A stretch of 64,000 bases of DNA from Vulcanimicrobiota bacterium (GTDB lineage: Bacteria; Vulcanimicrobiota; Vulcanimicrobiia; Vulcanimicrobiales; Vulcanimicrobiaceae): contig PMSI01000001.1 of the NCBI GenBank assembly GCA_003168375.1, positions 496,001 to 560,000 on the forward strand. Reading direction: 5' to 3'. A model generated the notes under the pieces. It ran no database searches, had not been told where the DNA came from, and was given only the letters and a program-made list of their open reading frames with translations. Below, piece after piece: positions 62,291-64,000 of the stretch. The first letter of the stretch is position 1, and the number at the start of each line of letters is the position of its first letter. Position numbers and translations under genes: made by a program.

Positions 62291-64000
62291 ATGGCCCAGA
62301 TTCGGACGCGGTCCGATATCCGCAATGTCGCGATCATCGCCCACGTCGACCACGGGAAGACGACGCTGGTCGATGCCATGTTCCGCCAGAGCGGGATCTA
62401 TCGCGAAGGGCAGCACACTGAAGCGCGGGCGATGGATTCGAACCCGCTCGAGCGCGAGCGCGGGATCACGATCCTCGCCAAGAACACCGCGATCGACCAC
62501 GCGGGGGTCAAGTTCAACATCGTCGACACGCCGGGTCACGCCGATTTCGGCGGCGAGGTCGAGCGCGTGCTCCAGATGGTGCAGGGCGTCGTGCTGCTGG
62601 TCGACGCGGCGGAAGGCGTCATGCCGCAGACCCGCTTCGTGCTGCGCAAGGCGCTCGAGCTCGACCTGCGCGCGATCGTCGTCATCAACAAGATCGACCG
62701 CAGGGACGCGCGGCCCGTGGAAGTGGTCGACGAAGTCTTCGACCTGTTCATCGAGCTGGGTGCGTCGGACCAGCAGGCCGACTTCCCGGTGGTGTACGCG
62801 AACGGCAAAGCGGGTCTCGCGAAATACGAGCTCACCGACGAGTCGACTACGCTCGAGCCGCTGTTCGAGACGATCATCAAGGCCGTCCCCGAGGCCCCGG
62901 CCGAGGAGGGCGGGTTCCAGATGCTCGTCTCGGCGATCGACCACAACCGGTACGTGGGCCGCATCGGTATCGGCCGCATCTTCCGCGGCAGCTCGAAGGT
63001 CAATGCGCCGATCGTGAAGGTCGCCCGCGACGGTGCCGTCACCACCGGTTTGCGCCTGACGAAGATGCTCGCGTTCCACGGGCTGGAGCGCATCGACGTC
63101 GAGGAAGCCTCGGCCGGCGACATCATCTGCGTCTCCGGGATCGAAGGCTTGAATATCGGCGACACGATCGCGGATGCGGCGTTCCCCGAGGGGATCGCGG
63201 CGACGGCGGTCGACGAGCCGACGGTCTCGATGTACTTCATGGTCAACGCGTCGCCGTTTGCGGGCCGCGAAGGAAAGTATCTCACCTCGCGTCAGATCCG
63301 CGACCGTCTGATGCGCGAGCTCGAATCGAACGTCGCGCTGCGCGTCGAGGACACGGAATCGGCCGACACGTTCGAAGTGCGCGGCCGCGGCGAGCTCCAT
63401 CTTTCGATCCTGATCGAGACGATGCGCCGCGAAGGGTTCGAGATGGCGGTCAGCAAGCCGCGCGTCATCATCACCGAGCGCGACGGCGTGAAGATGGAAC
63501 CGGTCGAGTACGTCGTGATCGACGTGCGCGAAGAGCACGCCGGCGCGGTGATCGAGTCGGTCGGTCGCCGCCGCGCGATCATGTCGAACATGCTCACCGT
63601 CGGCGAGACGCGCCGGCTAGAGTACACGATGCCGACGCGGGCGATCTTCGGACTGCGCGGCGAGCTGATGACGCTCTCGCGCGGCACCGCCGTGATGTCG
63701 CACGTCTACTACACGCATCAGCCGCTGGCCGGCGATATCCCGGGCCGCAGCAACGGCGCGCTCGTCACGAGCGACTCCGGCACGGTCACCGCCTACGCGC
63801 TGATGGGACTCGAGCAGCGCGGCCGCTTCTTCGTCGACCCGGGCACCGAAGTGTACGAAGGGATGATCGTCGGCCGGGCCAACGACGATCGCGACGTTGC
63901 GCTCAACGCCGTGCGAGCGAAGAAACTGACCAACATGCGCGCCGCCGGCACCGACGAGAATTTCAAGATGCCGCCCGCCGAAGCGATGTCGCTCGAACGC
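62291..64000 (+). CDS. typA: GTP-binding protein TypA/BipA, 3' end beyond window
   Basis: Ribosome-associated translational GTPase; the frame is open at the right edge after 570 codons, close to the family's ~605. G1 AHVDHGKTT (residues about 17-25), G2 region ERERGITILAKNTAI, G3 DTPGHADFGGE, G4 INKIDR, and later domains with RGRGELHLSILIETMRREGFE and MPTRAIFGLRGELMTLSRGTAVMSHVY. TypA acts in stress and cold response and in 50S assembly. The ATG at 62291 precedes MAQIRTRSDIRNVAII. It is divergent from the toxin-antitoxin operon; a promoter in the 97-base gap was not clear. Confidence 0.96.
   Translation, partial: MAQIRTRSDIRNVAIIAHVDHGKTTLVDAMFRQSGIYREGQHTEARAMDSNPLERERGITILAKNTAIDHAGVKFNIVDTPGHADFGGEVERVLQMVQGVVLLVDAAEGVMPQTRFVLRKALELDLRAIVVINKIDRRDARPVEVVDEVFDLFIELGASDQQADFPVVYANGKAGLAKYELTDESTTLEPLFETIIKAVPEAPAEEGGFQMLVSAIDHNRYVGRIGIGRIFRGSSKVNAPIVKVARDGAVTTGLRLTKMLAFHGLERIDVEEASAGDIICVSGIEGLNIGDTIADAAFPEGIAATAVDEPTVSMYFMVNASPFAGREGKYLTSRQIRDRLMRELESNVALRVEDTESADTFEVRGRGELHLSILIETMRREGFEMAVSKPRVIITERDGVKMEPVEYVVIDVREEHAGAVIESVGRRRAIMSNMLTVGETRRLEYTMPTRAIFGLRGELMTLSRGTAVMSHVYYTHQPLAGDIPGRSNGALVTSDSGTVTAYALMGLEQRGRFFVDPGTEVYEGMIVGRANDDRDVALNAVRAKKLTNMRAAGTDENFKMPPAEAMSLER

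Overview
This is a 64 kb stretch of a high-GC bacterial chromosome (roughly two thirds G+C by eye). Genes are densely packed, and same-strand neighbours commonly overlap by 4 bases (NTGA junctions) or 1 base. The content is aerobic and chemoheterotrophic: an aa3/caa3-type cytochrome oxidase locus, amino-sugar and oligosaccharide enzymes, peptidases and many secreted or lipid-anchored proteins. No rRNA operon or marker with a clear taxonomic signature is present. The gene mix would fit a poorly cultured soil phylum such as Candidatus Eremiobacterota (WPS-2), but that is an impression, not a demonstration. I see no prophage, integrase, insertion sequence or CRISPR array.

Layout. 0-3.5 kb: the 3' end of a phytoene-dehydrogenase-like oxidoreductase, two tandem secreted HIHKG-motif proteins, an AhpD-like enzyme, then a lower-GC pair (unknown gene plus HNH endonuclease). 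3.5-10.3 kb: threonine dehydratase, a small membrane protein and release factor 3 in one operon, a stand-alone FtsH-extracellular-like protein, a GH130 enzyme and lipoproteins. 10.3-19.3 kb: respiratory locus with heme A synthase, heme O synthase, an MFS exporter, a SCO-like copper protein, oxidase subunits II, I and III and two small membrane proteins. 19.4-22.8 kb: amino-sugar catabolism (NanE, a BadF/NagK-type kinase), a small HExxH protein and a flavoprotein. 22.9-25.8 kb: a membrane TIR protein coupled to a BBE-type flavoprotein oxidase. 25.8-31.2 kb: a five-gene operon (M20 peptidase, methyltransferase, two Uma2 proteins, hydantoinase A).

31.2-33.7 kb holds a compact regulated operon: a strong promoter overlapped by an inverted repeat, an unlisted 38-codon ORF, a YtrA-type GntR regulator, an ABC ATPase and permease, and a 59-residue protein. 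33.7-41.7 kb: a transporter-PDZ fusion, a GH20 hexosaminidase, a beta-lactamase-fold hydrolase, a DUF922-like protease and a sodium:solute symporter fused to a FecR domain. 42-49.7 kb: a degenerate nucleotide cyclase, RidA, a Na+/H+ antiporter, Sir2, an ECF sigma/anti-sigma pair, a GNAT protein, a DUF3810-like protein and an amidohydrolase. 49.8-55 kb: a fatty-acid desaturase, a broken methyltransferase, a papain-like protease, a selenocysteine tRNA, and a UbiX/alcohol dehydrogenase/CpxP-like operon. 55-64 kb: a peptide-binding lipoprotein, UppS with a small regulator, a sedolisin-propeller lipoprotein, a RES/Xre toxin-antitoxin pair with a probable leaderless promoter, and typA running off the end.

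The features most worth following up are the small-ORF/GntR/ABC operon (31.2-33.7 kb), apparent CTG initiation at several genes, two transporters fused to extracytoplasmic domains, selC without a visible selenoprotein, and a dispersed CTTCGAC-type repeat that has entered coding sequences, including prfC.
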